A model generated the notes under the pieces. That model ran no database searches. It saw only the letters and a list, made by a program, of their open reading frames with translations, and was not told the origin of the DNA. A program made the position numbers and the translations under genes. From NCBI RefSeq assembly GCF_003429005.1, contig NZ_QVQV01000002.1, forward strand, positions 62,001 to 126,000: 64,000 nt of DNA, given 5' to 3'. The number at the start of each line of letters is the position of its first letter. Positions within the stretch are counted from its first letter, which is position 1. Below are positions 35,201 through 45,148 of this stretch, in pieces. The DNA is from Paraburkholderia sp. DHOC27 (lineage in GTDB: Bacteria > Pseudomonadota > Gammaproteobacteria > Burkholderiales > Burkholderiaceae).

Positions 35201-35576
35201 TATCGTCAAGAAGAACGGGATCATGATGGTGGACGTGGCGATCCAGTTGCAGCGCAGCGAAAAGATGCCCGCCAAGGAAGCGATTCACGCTGCCGCCGTG
35301 GTGCGTCTGCGGCCTATCATGATGACAACGGCGGCTGCCGTGCTCGGCGCGGTGCCGCTTGCCATCGGCATCGGCCAGGGCGCCTCGCTGCGTCAGCCGC
35401 TCGGTATCACCGTGATGGGCGGCCTGATCCTGAGCCAGGTCTTTACGCTCTACACCACGCCGGTGATCTACCTGTACCTCGACCGCTTGCGCGCCAAGCT
35501 CGTCGGCTGGTCCGCCAACTTGCCGTGGAACCGGCAAGACGAACAACCGGGGCAACACCCGCGGCAACCGGAATAA
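32244..35576 (+). CDS. mdtC: RND multidrug efflux permease (MdtC-like) with Ser-rich insertion
   Basis: A 1110-residue RND permease. MNISALFIRRPVATTLLAIA, LPNIAFPVIVVQAQMAGASP and TGFVVDDAVVVLEN (TM4 Asp pair) mark the family. It is about 80 residues longer than usual because of a Ser/Thr/Asn-rich insertion at about residues 773-845, in the second periplasmic loop just before TMVPLRVLS. The insertion is encoded in frame, with codon use like the rest. With MdtB it should form the mixed trimer that exports bile-salt-like or antibiotic compounds through the outer-membrane factor encoded next. Confidence 0.94.
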   Translation: MNISALFIRRPVATTLLAIAILISGALAYFRLPVAPLPNIAFPVIVVQAQMAGASPDIMASTVAEPLERRLGTIADVAELTSISYVGMSMIVVEFGLNRDINGAARDVEAAIQAARADLPTTLRSNPTYRQYNPADAPIMVLALTSDTLTKAQLYDSADSVIQQQLSQVNGVGQITLGGGALPSVRVELQPGKLNSYGIGMEDVRAAISAANADSAKGHLDEGGQRYVVLSNDQITKAKPYRDLVIAYRNGAPVMLKDVAQVRDSNENIRNAGLYNAKSAVLVIVYPMPGSNVVSTVDQIHKVLPAIEATLPSSVHIGVAIDRSQSVRASVADTERTLFIAVLLVVGVVFVFLQSPRATLIPAVALPLSIVGTFGPMYLLGYSIDNLSLMALTIGTGFVVDDAVVVLENIVRHLELGLSPKEAALKGSGEVGFTVISMSLSLIAVFLPILLMPGIVGLLFHEFAVVLSIAILISLVISLTVTPAMCAYVLSRESTMHSSSRWAMWVERMFERFKNAYSRSLTAVLDHSLLVILLLIGLLVGNVFLARLLPATFFPEQDTGILIGQIIADQSISFPAMEKKLAQLQQIVQKDPAVQSVAGFTGGRALNTANVFVELKPLAERHATATEVVNRLRPKLNAVSGARLFMQAQQDLRIGGRQSAAEYQYTLTSDDSTALFAWTPKLVAALNKQRATLVDVNSDLQQNGLQTYMTFDRTTAARYGFAPNQIDSVLYDAFGQRTVSTIYNALNQYFVVMEVAPDYWQYPESQDQIYLSTAAGNASGAKQTQMPGGTVSGVTAPTAISSASSTSSSTNTLNSDAVANQATNSISNSKGSSSSGSADSTAAETMVPLRVLSRSVNSHTATQVNHQSGLVAATISFNLPAGGSLSKAGQAITDTEREIGMPASIHGAFAGAAQAYAQSMGTIPLLILAALVVVYIVLGVLYESSIHPLTILSTLPSAGIGATLALLIFGTPFSVIAMIGIILLIGIVKKNGIMMVDVAIQLQRSEKMPAKEAIHAAAVVRLRPIMMTTAAAVLGAVPLAIGIGQGASLRQPLGITVMGGLILSQVFTLYTTPVIYLYLDRLRAKLVGWSANLPWNRQDEQPGQHPRQPE

Positions 35577-35582
35577 GAAGGC

Positions 35583-37178
35583 ATGAAGATGAAGATTTCC
35601 CGCACACCGCTGGCCGCCGCGCTCACCTTGCTGATGAGCGGTTGCATGGTCGGCCCGGACTATCACCGCCCGCCCGTCCAGGTGCCGGCCACCTACAAGG
35701 AACTGCCGGGCTGGACCCAGGCCGAGCCGGCCGCGACCGCCCCCAAGGGCGACTGGTGGACCGGCTTCAACGATCCGTTGCTGAACGAACTGGAACCGCA
35801 GGTGGTGATCTCCAACCAGACCGTGCGGCAGGACTACGCGAACTACGAGGAAGCGCTGGCTGAAGTGCGGGTGGCACGCGCGAGCCTGTTTCCGACCATC
35901 GGCGTGACCGGCTCGGCGACGCGCGCACGCAGTTCCACGGGCAGCCTCAGCAGCAGCAATGCGAATTTCGGCAACTTCCAGCGGATCAACAATTCGGGTT
36001 CGCTGGAAGGCAGCCTGAATTGGGATCTGGACGTATGGGGCGAAGTGCGCCGCACCATCGAAGAAAATGCCGCGACCGCCGAGGCCAGCGAGGCGACGCT
36101 CGCCAACGCCACGCTGTCGGAACAGATCGCGCTCGCCACGGCGGTGATCGACCTGCGCGTGAGCGACGCGAACATCGATCTGCTGACGCAGACCGTCGCC
36201 GCTTACCAGCACTTTCTGAGCGTGGTGTCCGATCAGGACAAGGCCGGCACCATCGCGCCGTCCGATGTGATCACCGCCCGCACGCAACTGGAAACGGCGC
36301 AGGCCAACCTGATCAACCTCGGCGTGGCGCGCGCGAAGTACGCGCACGCGATTGCGGTGCTGGTGGGCAAGAATCCGGAAGACCTCGACATTCCACACAG
36401 CACTACCATGCCGTCGCTGCCGTCGATTCCGGTGGGCGTGCCATCCACGATCCTGGAGCGGCGGCCCGACATCGCCACCGCCGAGCGGCAGATGGCCGCG
36501 CAGAATGCAGCCATCGGCGTCGCCGTGGCGGCCTATTACCCGACCATCTCGCTGTCGGCGCTGGACGGCTTCACGCAATCGCCGCTGTCGGGCCTCCTGC
36601 ACGCGGCCAACTACGTGTGGTCGCTGGGCGGTTCGGCAAGCGAAACGATTTTCGACGGCGGCGCGCGCAGCGGCCAGGTCGCGGCGGCCAAGGCAGCGTA
36701 TGACGCAGCGGTGGCCAACTATCGCGGCACCGTGCTGGGAGCCTTCCAGAACGTGGAGGACGACCTGTCGGGCCTGCGCATTCTGGCCGAGCAGGCCGAC
36801 GCCTTGCAGCGCGCCGTGACGGACGCCACGCGCGGCACCGAGATCGCCTTCAACGAATACCAGGCCGGCACCGTGGACTACACCACCGTCGCCACCGCGC
36901 AGACCACGCAGTTGAGCAACCAGCAGACGGCGTTGAACGTGCAGGAGGAACGTCTCGTGGATGCCGCCAACCTGATCGGCGATCTGGGCGGCGGCTGGTC
37001 GGCGAGCAGTCTGCACGACGCGCGCCATCCGGAGCGCGCCGCCAGGGCTGCGAGCGACGCCGCCGCGAGCGGTGCGGCGGTGGCGAGTGCGGTGCCAACC
37101 GCGGCGGCGAGCGATGCGAATGCCGCGAGTGCGGGCAATGCGGGGAGCGCATCGCCCAGCCAGCCGGTTACGCCTTAG
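35583..37178 (+). CDS. outer-membrane efflux lipoprotein (NodT/OprM family)
   Basis: A 531-residue outer-membrane factor. The lipobox LLMSGC, followed by MVGPDYHRPPVQVPATYKE, is the standard start of OprM/NodT-type channels. Two copies of the outer-membrane efflux repeat follow (coiled-coil helices around residues 80-300 and 300-480), with GSLNWDLDVWGEVRRTIEE as the conserved strand-helix motif. The last about 45 residues are Ala/Ser-rich. The gene lies six bases after mdtC with AAGAAGG as ribosome binding site. It completes the tripartite pump, and its end overlaps the convergent HD gene by 11 bp. Confidence 0.93.
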   Translation: MKMKISRTPLAAALTLLMSGCMVGPDYHRPPVQVPATYKELPGWTQAEPAATAPKGDWWTGFNDPLLNELEPQVVISNQTVRQDYANYEEALAEVRVARASLFPTIGVTGSATRARSSTGSLSSSNANFGNFQRINNSGSLEGSLNWDLDVWGEVRRTIEENAATAEASEATLANATLSEQIALATAVIDLRVSDANIDLLTQTVAAYQHFLSVVSDQDKAGTIAPSDVITARTQLETAQANLINLGVARAKYAHAIAVLVGKNPEDLDIPHSTTMPSLPSIPVGVPSTILERRPDIATAERQMAAQNAAIGVAVAAYYPTISLSALDGFTQSPLSGLLHAANYVWSLGGSASETIFDGGARSGQVAAAKAAYDAAVANYRGTVLGAFQNVEDDLSGLRILAEQADALQRAVTDATRGTEIAFNEYQAGTVDYTTVATAQTTQLSNQQTALNVQEERLVDAANLIGDLGGGWSASSLHDARHPERAARAASDAAASGAAVASAVPTAAASDANAASAGNAGSASPSQPVTP

Positions 37179-37863
37179 TGCTATCCGCGCAGCCGCAGCC
37201 GGCGCCATGCGCGTGGCCGGCGTGGCTGTCGTCCCATGCCGAGCCAAGGATGATCTGGCAGAAGTTCAGGCGCTTGTAGTTCGGATCGCGCAGTTCGAGC
37301 ACATCGGCCTTCACGTTGCCGAAGGTCGTTTCCGGCTTCTTGATGGTGCCCTGCGCGAAGGCGTCGATGATGCCGTTCTTGAAGTCTTTCTCACGCGGAT
37401 GCGCCGCCACCACCTGGATGCGCTGCTCCTCGCTGAAGTCGTGATACGCGAGGCCCAGCACGTCCATCTCCACCCCTGCCGTAACCAGCGCCACGACCGG
37501 CTTCATATGCTCGGGGACGCCCGGTGTCGTATGCAGCGCGATCGACGCCCACACCTGTTCGATGTCGTAGTCGTTCACGCCGTACTGGGTGAGGAAGTCG
37601 CGCGCCGCGTTGGCGCCGTCCACTTCGAAACGGTTCGTCTTGCTGCTGTAGGCGTCGATCAGACCCATGTCATGGAACATGGCGCCAATGTACAGCAGCT
37701 CCGGATCGTACTTGAGCTGCTTGCGTTCGCCTGCGAGCGCGCCGAACAGAAACACGCGGCGCGAGTGGTTGTACAGCAGATCGGGTTCGGTGTCGCGCAC
37801 GAGTTCCGTGGCGGCGCGCGCCATGATGCTGTCGGGGATCTTGATTCCGGCGATGCTGGTCAT
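37168..37863 (-). CDS. HD-domain hydrolase (cyanamide-hydratase-like)
   Basis: A 231-residue HD-superfamily protein with the metal ligands visible as YNHSRRV (His33), FHDMGL (His64-Asp65) and ALHTTPG further on. The HSRRVFLFG style is that seen in the cyanamide hydratase-like branch. The C-terminal tail HAGHAHGAGCGCADS is His/Cys-rich and could bind metal. The ATG at 37863 follows AAGGAACC; the longer frame upstream lacks a site. It stands convergent to the efflux operon. The real substrate is unknown. Confidence 0.8.
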   Translation of the reverse strand: MTSIAGIKIPDSIMARAATELVRDTEPDLLYNHSRRVFLFGALAGERKQLKYDPELLYIGAMFHDMGLIDAYSSKTNRFEVDGANAARDFLTQYGVNDYDIEQVWASIALHTTPGVPEHMKPVVALVTAGVEMDVLGLAYHDFSEEQRIQVVAAHPREKDFKNGIIDAFAQGTIKKPETTFGNVKADVLELRDPNYKRLNFCQIILGSAWDDSHAGHAHGAGCGCADSTKA

Positions 37864-37990
37864 TTCGGGTTCCTTATTAATGGCAATGAAGCGAGTCAAT
37901 GGATCGGCAATTGTTCAAGGGCAAATCATTCGGGTCGTGCAATGGGCCGCGTTGCGGCGCTTATGTGTCCGTGCGATGCAGCCTCGCGGG

Positions 37991-38182
37991 TCAGGTGAAA
38001 AAGCCCGGCGAGATGGCGTCGCTGGCGGGGAAAGTCTGCATCAGTGAATCGTCGAGCAGCCACTCCTGATGCGCGCGCTCGGCTTCGCTCATGACAACGG
38101 GATGACTGACAAGTTGACTGGCGAGCACAACACCTGTATGCGTGCTCCCGGCGTGAATGACGGGTCTGGCGGGCTGATTCAT
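37991..38182 (-). CDS. small protein with TFPASD motif
   Basis: A 63-residue protein starting MNQPARPVIHAG and ending DDSLMQTFPASDAISPGFFT. The C-terminal 'D-x-L-x-x-TFPASD-x-x-S' motif occurs in many small proteobacterial proteins of unknown role. GGAGGA precedes the ATG at 38182 at ideal spacing, which makes this start more likely than the longer frame to 38365. It lies between the HD protein and the divergent OsmC gene. Confidence 0.72.
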   Translation of the reverse strand: MNQPARPVIHAGSTHTGVVLASQLVSHPVVMSEAERAHQEWLLDDSLMQTFPASDAISPGFFT

Positions 38183-38611
38183 GGCGTCCTCCAAGTTCGT
38201 GTCGATGAAGGCAGTATTGGCCAACCGGGCTTCGTGGACAATCGACATGAACCGCTGATCCGTGCCAACTTTACGCGGTTTCCTGCCGGGAGGTCGTAAA
38301 ACGGTCCGCGCGTCCGCCGCGTTTTCCGGCCCTGCAAGCGCGCGTTGCCGCGTCTGCCGTTTCATCGGTTCGACGTATCAGGTCAGACATGAGCGTGGCC
38401 GTCAGCTTGTTGCGATTTCGCGCACTGCCGCGCGCCGCGAGGCGTCGGCACCGCCCTCACCCGCCCAACCCGGCACGCAAACGATGTGATAATCCAGGCT
38501 CCTCACTCTGGGCAGCCGCCATGCCCTCATGCGGTACTGAGCGCCGGCGTGCACGGGACAGGCACCGGCAACCTTCGGCAAACTTCGGCAAAACACGAAC
38601 AGGAGCGTGGC
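38183..38611. other. intergenic region without a recognisable gene
   Basis: The 429-bp divergent gap between the small TFPASD protein and the OsmC-like gene. Several overlapping frames are open on both strands but none has a ribosome binding site or a protein-like composition. No clear operator was seen. Confidence 0.45.
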
Positions 38612-39088
38612 ATGGCACATGGCGAGCACAAGTACCCGGTTTGCGTGCAGTGGACCGGTAATCGCGGCACCGGCACTTCTGGATACCGCGACTACGGACG
38701 CGATCACGTGATCCGCGCCGGTAGCAAGCCCGAGATCCCAGGCTCATCGGACCCCGCCTTTCTTGGCGACGCCACCCGCTGGAATCCGGAAGATCTGCTC
38801 GTCGCTGCGGCCTCGGCGTGTCACAAGCTCTGGTATCTGCATCTGTGCGCCGATGCGGGTATCGCCGTGCTGGAGTATGTCGATCATGCGGAAGGCACGA
38901 TGCTCGACCGCGGGCAGCCCGGACACTTCTCGCAGATCGTGCTGCGCCCGCACGTGACAGTGCGCGCCGGTGACGACCGCGAGCTGGCAATGCGTCTGCA
39001 TCACGCGGCGCACGAGCAGTGCTACATCGCCAACTCCGTCAATTTTCCGATTCTCTGCGAGCCCACCGTCGAAACGCTGCACGCCTGA
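38612..39088 (+). CDS. OsmC/Ohr-family protein
   Basis: A 158-residue OsmC-type protein. It has the strand GEHKYPVCVQWTGN, the helix motif NPEDLLVAAASACHKLWYL with the peroxidatic-type Cys, and HAAHEQCYIANSVNFPI with the second Cys. OsmC/Ohr proteins reduce organic hydroperoxides using two Cys. Here the residue after the first Cys (ACHKLWYL) is as in the OsmC-like subgroup rather than classic Ohr. AGGAGCG precedes the ATG. It lies upstream of katG, so both may serve the peroxide response. Confidence 0.87.
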   Translation: MAHGEHKYPVCVQWTGNRGTGTSGYRDYGRDHVIRAGSKPEIPGSSDPAFLGDATRWNPEDLLVAAASACHKLWYLHLCADAGIAVLEYVDHAEGTMLDRGQPGHFSQIVLRPHVTVRAGDDRELAMRLHHAAHEQCYIANSVNFPILCEPTVETLHA

Positions 39089-39209
39089 ATTCAGCGCCGG
39101 GCCCCGCTGTGAGCGGGCGTGGCAGTCTGCGGGCAAGGATCAGCGGGTTTGTTGCACAATGAGCGTGGCGAGTGGGACGAGTGCAACGAGTTTGCGAGGC
39201 GTGGCAGCT

Positions 39210-39275
39210 ATAGGCGCGCACTATCGCGGGCATTGCCAGAATCGCGTTCAATTGATGCGCAGCGTGCACTATATT
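39210..39275 (+). promoter_or_regulatory. OxyR site and promoter of katG
   Basis: ATAG-GCGCGCA-CTAT (39210-39224) matches half of the OxyR consensus (ATAG-N7-CTAT-N7-ATAG-N7-CTAT) exactly. The second half is degenerate at the same spacing: ATTG at 39232 and CGCG at 39243. A promoter follows directly: TTCAAT (39247-39252), 17 bases, TATATT (39270-39275). This is the layout expected for OxyR activation. The rest of 39089-39422 holds no gene. Confidence 0.65.
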
Positions 39276-39419
39276 TTTAGTCGCGCCGTGGCGCGCACCG
39301 TCAACCAACATCATGTGATTTTTCGCAGGCCGTCAGCCCCTTGACATTGCAGCAGTGCAACATCCAGGCCTGCACCCAAGAGTAGAACAACAGGTGGGAA
39401 CGTCCTCTCAAGGAGATAA

Positions 39420-41684
<2,265 letters not shown>

Positions 41685-41691
41685 TGTAGAC

Positions 41692-41732
41692 GCGGTCCCG
41701 TCGGGGTTTTGTTCCGATGGGACCGCCTTTTG
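41692..41732 (+). terminator. intrinsic terminator after katG
   Basis: GCGGTCCCGTCGG pairs with CCGATGGGACCGC (one G-U pair) around a T-rich loop and is followed by CTTTTGTCTT. Confidence 0.8.
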
Positions 41733-41800
41733 TCTTAGAGAGTGCCAAGAGAGACTAGCGTGACGGCTGAGTCTGTCGGGAAGTCCCCCTATCAATCTGC

Positions 41801-42484
41801 TCAGAGACATTGCGCTATACCCCAAGACTGAAAAGCTGGCTGAAAGTAATAGAGGATTTTTGGTGAATATTCGACATTCTCGCGTTGGCTTTCCGGCTTG
41901 ATGCCTGGGTTGATTGGTCCTGCGATGGTCCAGGATCCCGGCTTTGACGCGAGGGCTTGCCTCTCAAGCACGTATTTCAAGCCGCCGTTATAAGCAGAGA
42001 GCGTGAAGTGCCAGTGGTCGCACTCGGTGTCGAAACGCTTCAATTGGTCGTGAAGATACCAGTCATACCAAACCCCCGCGCGCAAACTCCAGAGGGGGTC
42101 AAGCGGCTGAGCCTGCCCTAGTTTTCCAGCTACGGCCGCCCACTCTGCGGTCTTCGGCATGAATTGCATCAGTCCAAGCGCGCCCGCAGGCGAGACTGCA
42201 TTTGCGCTGAAGCGACTCTCTTGCATGATCTGGCCGGCGATAACTGGCACCGGCGACCCAACTCCGAAGCGGAAATTGACCTCACGTATAAGCGACCCGC
42301 GAATTTGAAGCGCGAATGCAGGCGGGGTTACAAAAGCGGCCGCCGGCAGCGTCGCTTCCGTGCATTGGGGCTGCAATGATATCGCGAGGAGCGCTGCCGC
42401 AAGCAGTTGGCGAGCAACACCGCTTCGCTCGTCGATCAAGGCAAGGCGAGCGCTTGACGCTTCCGGAAAGCCTGCTGCTCTCAT
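41801..42484 (-). CDS. lytic transglycosylase (SLT-type)
   Basis: A 227-residue protein with the SLT-domain core VIAGQIMQESRFSANAVSP, where the Glu is catalytic, followed by GALGLMQFMPKTAEW and LSAYNGG. An N-terminal hydrophobic stretch (LLAAALLAISL) may be a signal anchor. It cleaves peptidoglycan. Its ATG overlaps the stop of the holin-like gene (42481-42484). A lytic enzyme coupled to a small membrane protein is the typical form of a phage lysis cassette, though a cellular role is possible. Confidence 0.82.
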   Translation of the reverse strand: MRAAGFPEASSARLALIDERSGVARQLLAAALLAISLQPQCTEATLPAAAFVTPPAFALQIRGSLIREVNFRFGVGSPVPVIAGQIMQESRFSANAVSPAGALGLMQFMPKTAEWAAVAGKLGQAQPLDPLWSLRAGVWYDWYLHDQLKRFDTECDHWHFTLSAYNGGLKYVLERQALASKPGSWTIAGPINPGIKPESQRENVEYSPKILYYFQPAFQSWGIAQCL

Positions 42485-42816
42485 AGCCCTAGGGAGCCAG
42501 CGATGATGACGGAACCCATCACGAGTGCTCTTCCTAACATGTCACCAAGTGAAGGATTACTGCTCACGCGGCCGAGCGCATGGCGTGATATCCAATAGCC
42601 AATGAAAGCGAGAGTTGTTACGTGACCGAACTTATATAGGGTGGTCTGGATCAAGGGTTGTTGCGGCCCGAACGTCCATGACAGCGCATAAAATACCAGG
42701 CCGAAGCATAGCCAAACGATCATCCTAAGGCGGTCTGCCAATGATCCCGGCGGATATTGCGGAGGACCGCTGTTCTGTGGAGGTGGATTGCTAGTTAATT
42801 CATTTGGTGTACTCAT
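42481..42816 (-). CDS. small membrane protein, putative holin
   Basis: A 111-residue protein with a Pro/Asn-rich N-terminus and about three hydrophobic segments (MIVWLCFGLVFYALSW, TTLAFIGYWISRHAL and ALVMGSVIIAGSLGL). Size, topology and position just before a lytic transglycosylase (ATGA overlap) suggest a holin that would release or help the enzyme. This is from context; I do not recognise a named holin family. The DNA has lower GC than the flanks. Confidence 0.6.
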   Translation of the reverse strand: MSTPNELTSNPPPQNSGPPQYPPGSLADRLRMIVWLCFGLVFYALSWTFGPQQPLIQTTLYKFGHVTTLAFIGYWISRHALGRVSSNPSLGDMLGRALVMGSVIIAGSLGL

Positions 42817-43033
42817 GATTTTCCTCGGAATTTTCTTGAGTCTGTCGTTATCGGTTTAACCCTACACTCCTTCTGCCGAACGCGCGAAACCCACACGTTG
42901 TGCTGATCGAGACCGACATTCACCCGGAGCGTCCAGAGATATTGGCGCTTCTTCCACTCAATACGCTATCTGAGTTCGCTAAACCAGAAAAGTCAGTGCG
43001 TATGGGCGAGTGACATCAATGTTTTGACATTCC

Positions 43034-44641
43034 CTACACTGGCTTCTCTCGAGTTGCGATTGTGAATCGGCGCCTACGATGCAGGTTCCATCTAAGGGTT
43101 GATGCGTTCTGCTGCAACCACACGTTAGGTTTTGGATCCGCGCCGACCGGATCCACGTCGCGCGGCCTGACGGATGGAAAAATCGAATGCACGATGCGAT
43201 CTACGAACTCGAAAAACTTGTCTGACGCATAACCTGCTACAAATGCCAAACCTAGTGGTGAAACACCGGCTCCGCCGCGGACAATGTCACTAAATAAACC
43301 AATCGAAATCCCGACAATGACTGCGGTGGTTATATGCGCGCGATTCGCCACCTTCGAGTACTCTGGATGGAACAAGTGAGAAACTGTATCCGATCTCAAT
43401 TTTCGCAAAATAGAAGCGCATGCGCCTAGCGCCGCATATAAAATTGGCAGCAAAAAACCAGTAATTGAGCCAACAAAAGAAAGTATTATGTCGCGCGAAT
43501 ACATCGCCATTGCCCGAATATCCTGATACACTGAGATTTTTTGGAATCCTTGCTTAACTGTATCTTCAGGAATGGTTCGTTTCTTCTTGTCTGGAGTCAT
43601 CCCTAGATCGAATAACGGCAAGTCGATTTCCAACGCACGCCGAATATGCTCCGGGTCACACTGCCAATCGCTTTGCTTTCCTGCGCACCCAAGCACTGCA
43701 TAGCGATTGCTCACACTTCCCCAGTCATCACCCCAATCCTTTCCGAGAAACAGATGACCAACTGCATTGGGAATACGGAAAAGAAACTGACCTATCCCTC
43801 TCGCACGATTTACGTCAGAGTACAGCTGGCGATTATTGGTTGCGAATTTTTGTAGATCCTCTTTAATCGCTACTGCCTCCTGAGAATTTTGCATTTGAAC
43901 TAAGATCTCCGGAGTCGCGCCTCCGTCTAGCTGGATGATTTGTGCATCGTATGCCTGCAATTGGTTGTGCAGCGTCATCGCAATGGGATCGTTCAACGAA
44001 ACAACATGCGAGATGTCATGCGAAATTTGTTCTACTATAAACAGTAAACAAGAAAGCGTTAGTACCAGAGCGGTCACGACTCCAGTGGCTATACTGTAGT
44101 TGCGGATAGCTTTCCGGGCACCTTTTCTTGCCTCGAGGCTGACAGCCTCCGGCTCTAACGGCAATATCGAATCACACATACGCTTCATTGCGCCATAGAA
44201 ATCGGCCTCGATTTTCGTGTTCCATCGCAATGCTCGCTGAGCAGCCCGTGCTGCTGACAAGATCTGCAAATCATTTTTTTCTACTCGCTTGCCAGTTTGA
44301 GACGCATGCGAAACGACCCCGTAACAAAGTCTAATATCTGATGCCACCTCTTCATTTGGGTAAGGAACACCAGCAGTGATCCTGCTGATCGCACCGTAGA
44401 GCGATTTTTCCGCACTGGGGGAAAATTCGCCATTTTCCAGAGAAGTATGCGCTTTCCTCACTGTTCTTACATCCGCAGGCGAAAGATTTACACCAATTTG
44501 AGCGGCGTATGATATGAGCAGCATGCCTCGCGCGACATCGTCCTTCACTGTCCAGGAAGCGTTCTCCAATGGCGGAATCCGTTCATTGTTTGCAAGATGT
44601 TGGCTAACATTCTCAGCAGAATCGTCCACTGCCACCTCCAC
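43034..44641 (-). CDS. unrecognised membrane protein with duplicated helical N-terminal domain
   Basis: A 535-residue protein I do not recognise. Residues about 38-95 and 105-165 look like two copies of one helical unit: AEKSLYGAISRITAGVPYP aligns with IEADFYGAMKRMCDSILPL, and both are preceded by a 'V/I-S-x-A-x-Q-x-G' stretch. A membrane segment follows (about residues 190-210), then a long extracytoplasmic loop with two Cys, and further hydrophobic segments near residues 395-415 and 440-475. The base composition is clearly more AT-rich than the neighbours and codons differ, which suggests transfer. It stands alone on the minus strand beside lysis-type genes. A defence or phage-related role is possible but unproven. 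Confidence 0.65.
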   Translation of the reverse strand: MEVAVDDSAENVSQHLANNERIPPLENASWTVKDDVARGMLLISYAAQIGVNLSPADVRTVRKAHTSLENGEFSPSAEKSLYGAISRITAGVPYPNEEVASDIRLCYGVVSHASQTGKRVEKNDLQILSAARAAQRALRWNTKIEADFYGAMKRMCDSILPLEPEAVSLEARKGARKAIRNYSIATGVVTALVLTLSCLLFIVEQISHDISHVVSLNDPIAMTLHNQLQAYDAQIIQLDGGATPEILVQMQNSQEAVAIKEDLQKFATNNRQLYSDVNRARGIGQFLFRIPNAVGHLFLGKDWGDDWGSVSNRYAVLGCAGKQSDWQCDPEHIRRALEIDLPLFDLGMTPDKKKRTIPEDTVKQGFQKISVYQDIRAMAMYSRDIILSFVGSITGFLLPILYAALGACASILRKLRSDTVSHLFHPEYSKVANRAHITTAVIVGISIGLFSDIVRGGAGVSPLGLAFVAGYASDKFFEFVDRIVHSIFPSVRPRDVDPVGADPKPNVWLQQNASTLRWNLHRRRRFTIATREKPV

Positions 44642-45148
44642 TTTGGGAATTCGATAATTCTTCCAAGAACGTCAACCCTAATTCAGTTGCATGATGCAGC
44701 CAAGGTGCGAATCCTCGATCCTCCCGGGATTCGTTCATTCTTCTTCTAAGCACAACTTTCACCGATGCTTGAACGATACGCAAATCTTGATGAGCGGCAC
44801 AGGACTTTCAAGCATGTCTGCGTGTGCGATGTTTGAATATAAAAATTCTGTTCGGTTGGTTATAGCCTAATAAATTAGCTTTCTTCAGACAAAGTGCCAT
44901 TTTTATCGGCGCTCATCGCGTTAGTGAATTGAAGATCGGATGGCCGAATTGACTGTAGCTCATCCTTTATCGCTCACTCGAAGGTGGAAAGCCAAACGCA
45001 ATTCAAAGTGCCTTTTAATTATATTTTCAAATAAAATTATGCTTTATATGTTCAAGGCCTCCCTATTAACTCCGCCAATCCCCTCACGACAGCGATACCG
45101 AGAGGGCGGGAGTATTGCAATCGGCTCGTCACCAGGTCGGCAATCATC
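44642..45148. other. AT-rich intergenic region
   Basis: A 507-bp stretch of low GC with no supported gene. It contains TTGAATATAAAAATTC and other AT tracts that may hold the promoter of the unknown membrane protein. I see no integrase, tRNA or clear attachment site. Confidence 0.5.

Noticed and set aside
33885..37247. A 1120-codon minus-strand open frame under mdtC and the outer-membrane factor gene
   Set aside because: It is antisense to two clear efflux genes, is His/Arg-rich and shows no domain.
42870..43013. Coding-like plus-strand fragment ending in NTLSEFAKPEKSVRMGE
   Set aside because: The composition resembles a protein end, but there is no proper start or upstream domain; at most a decayed gene remnant.
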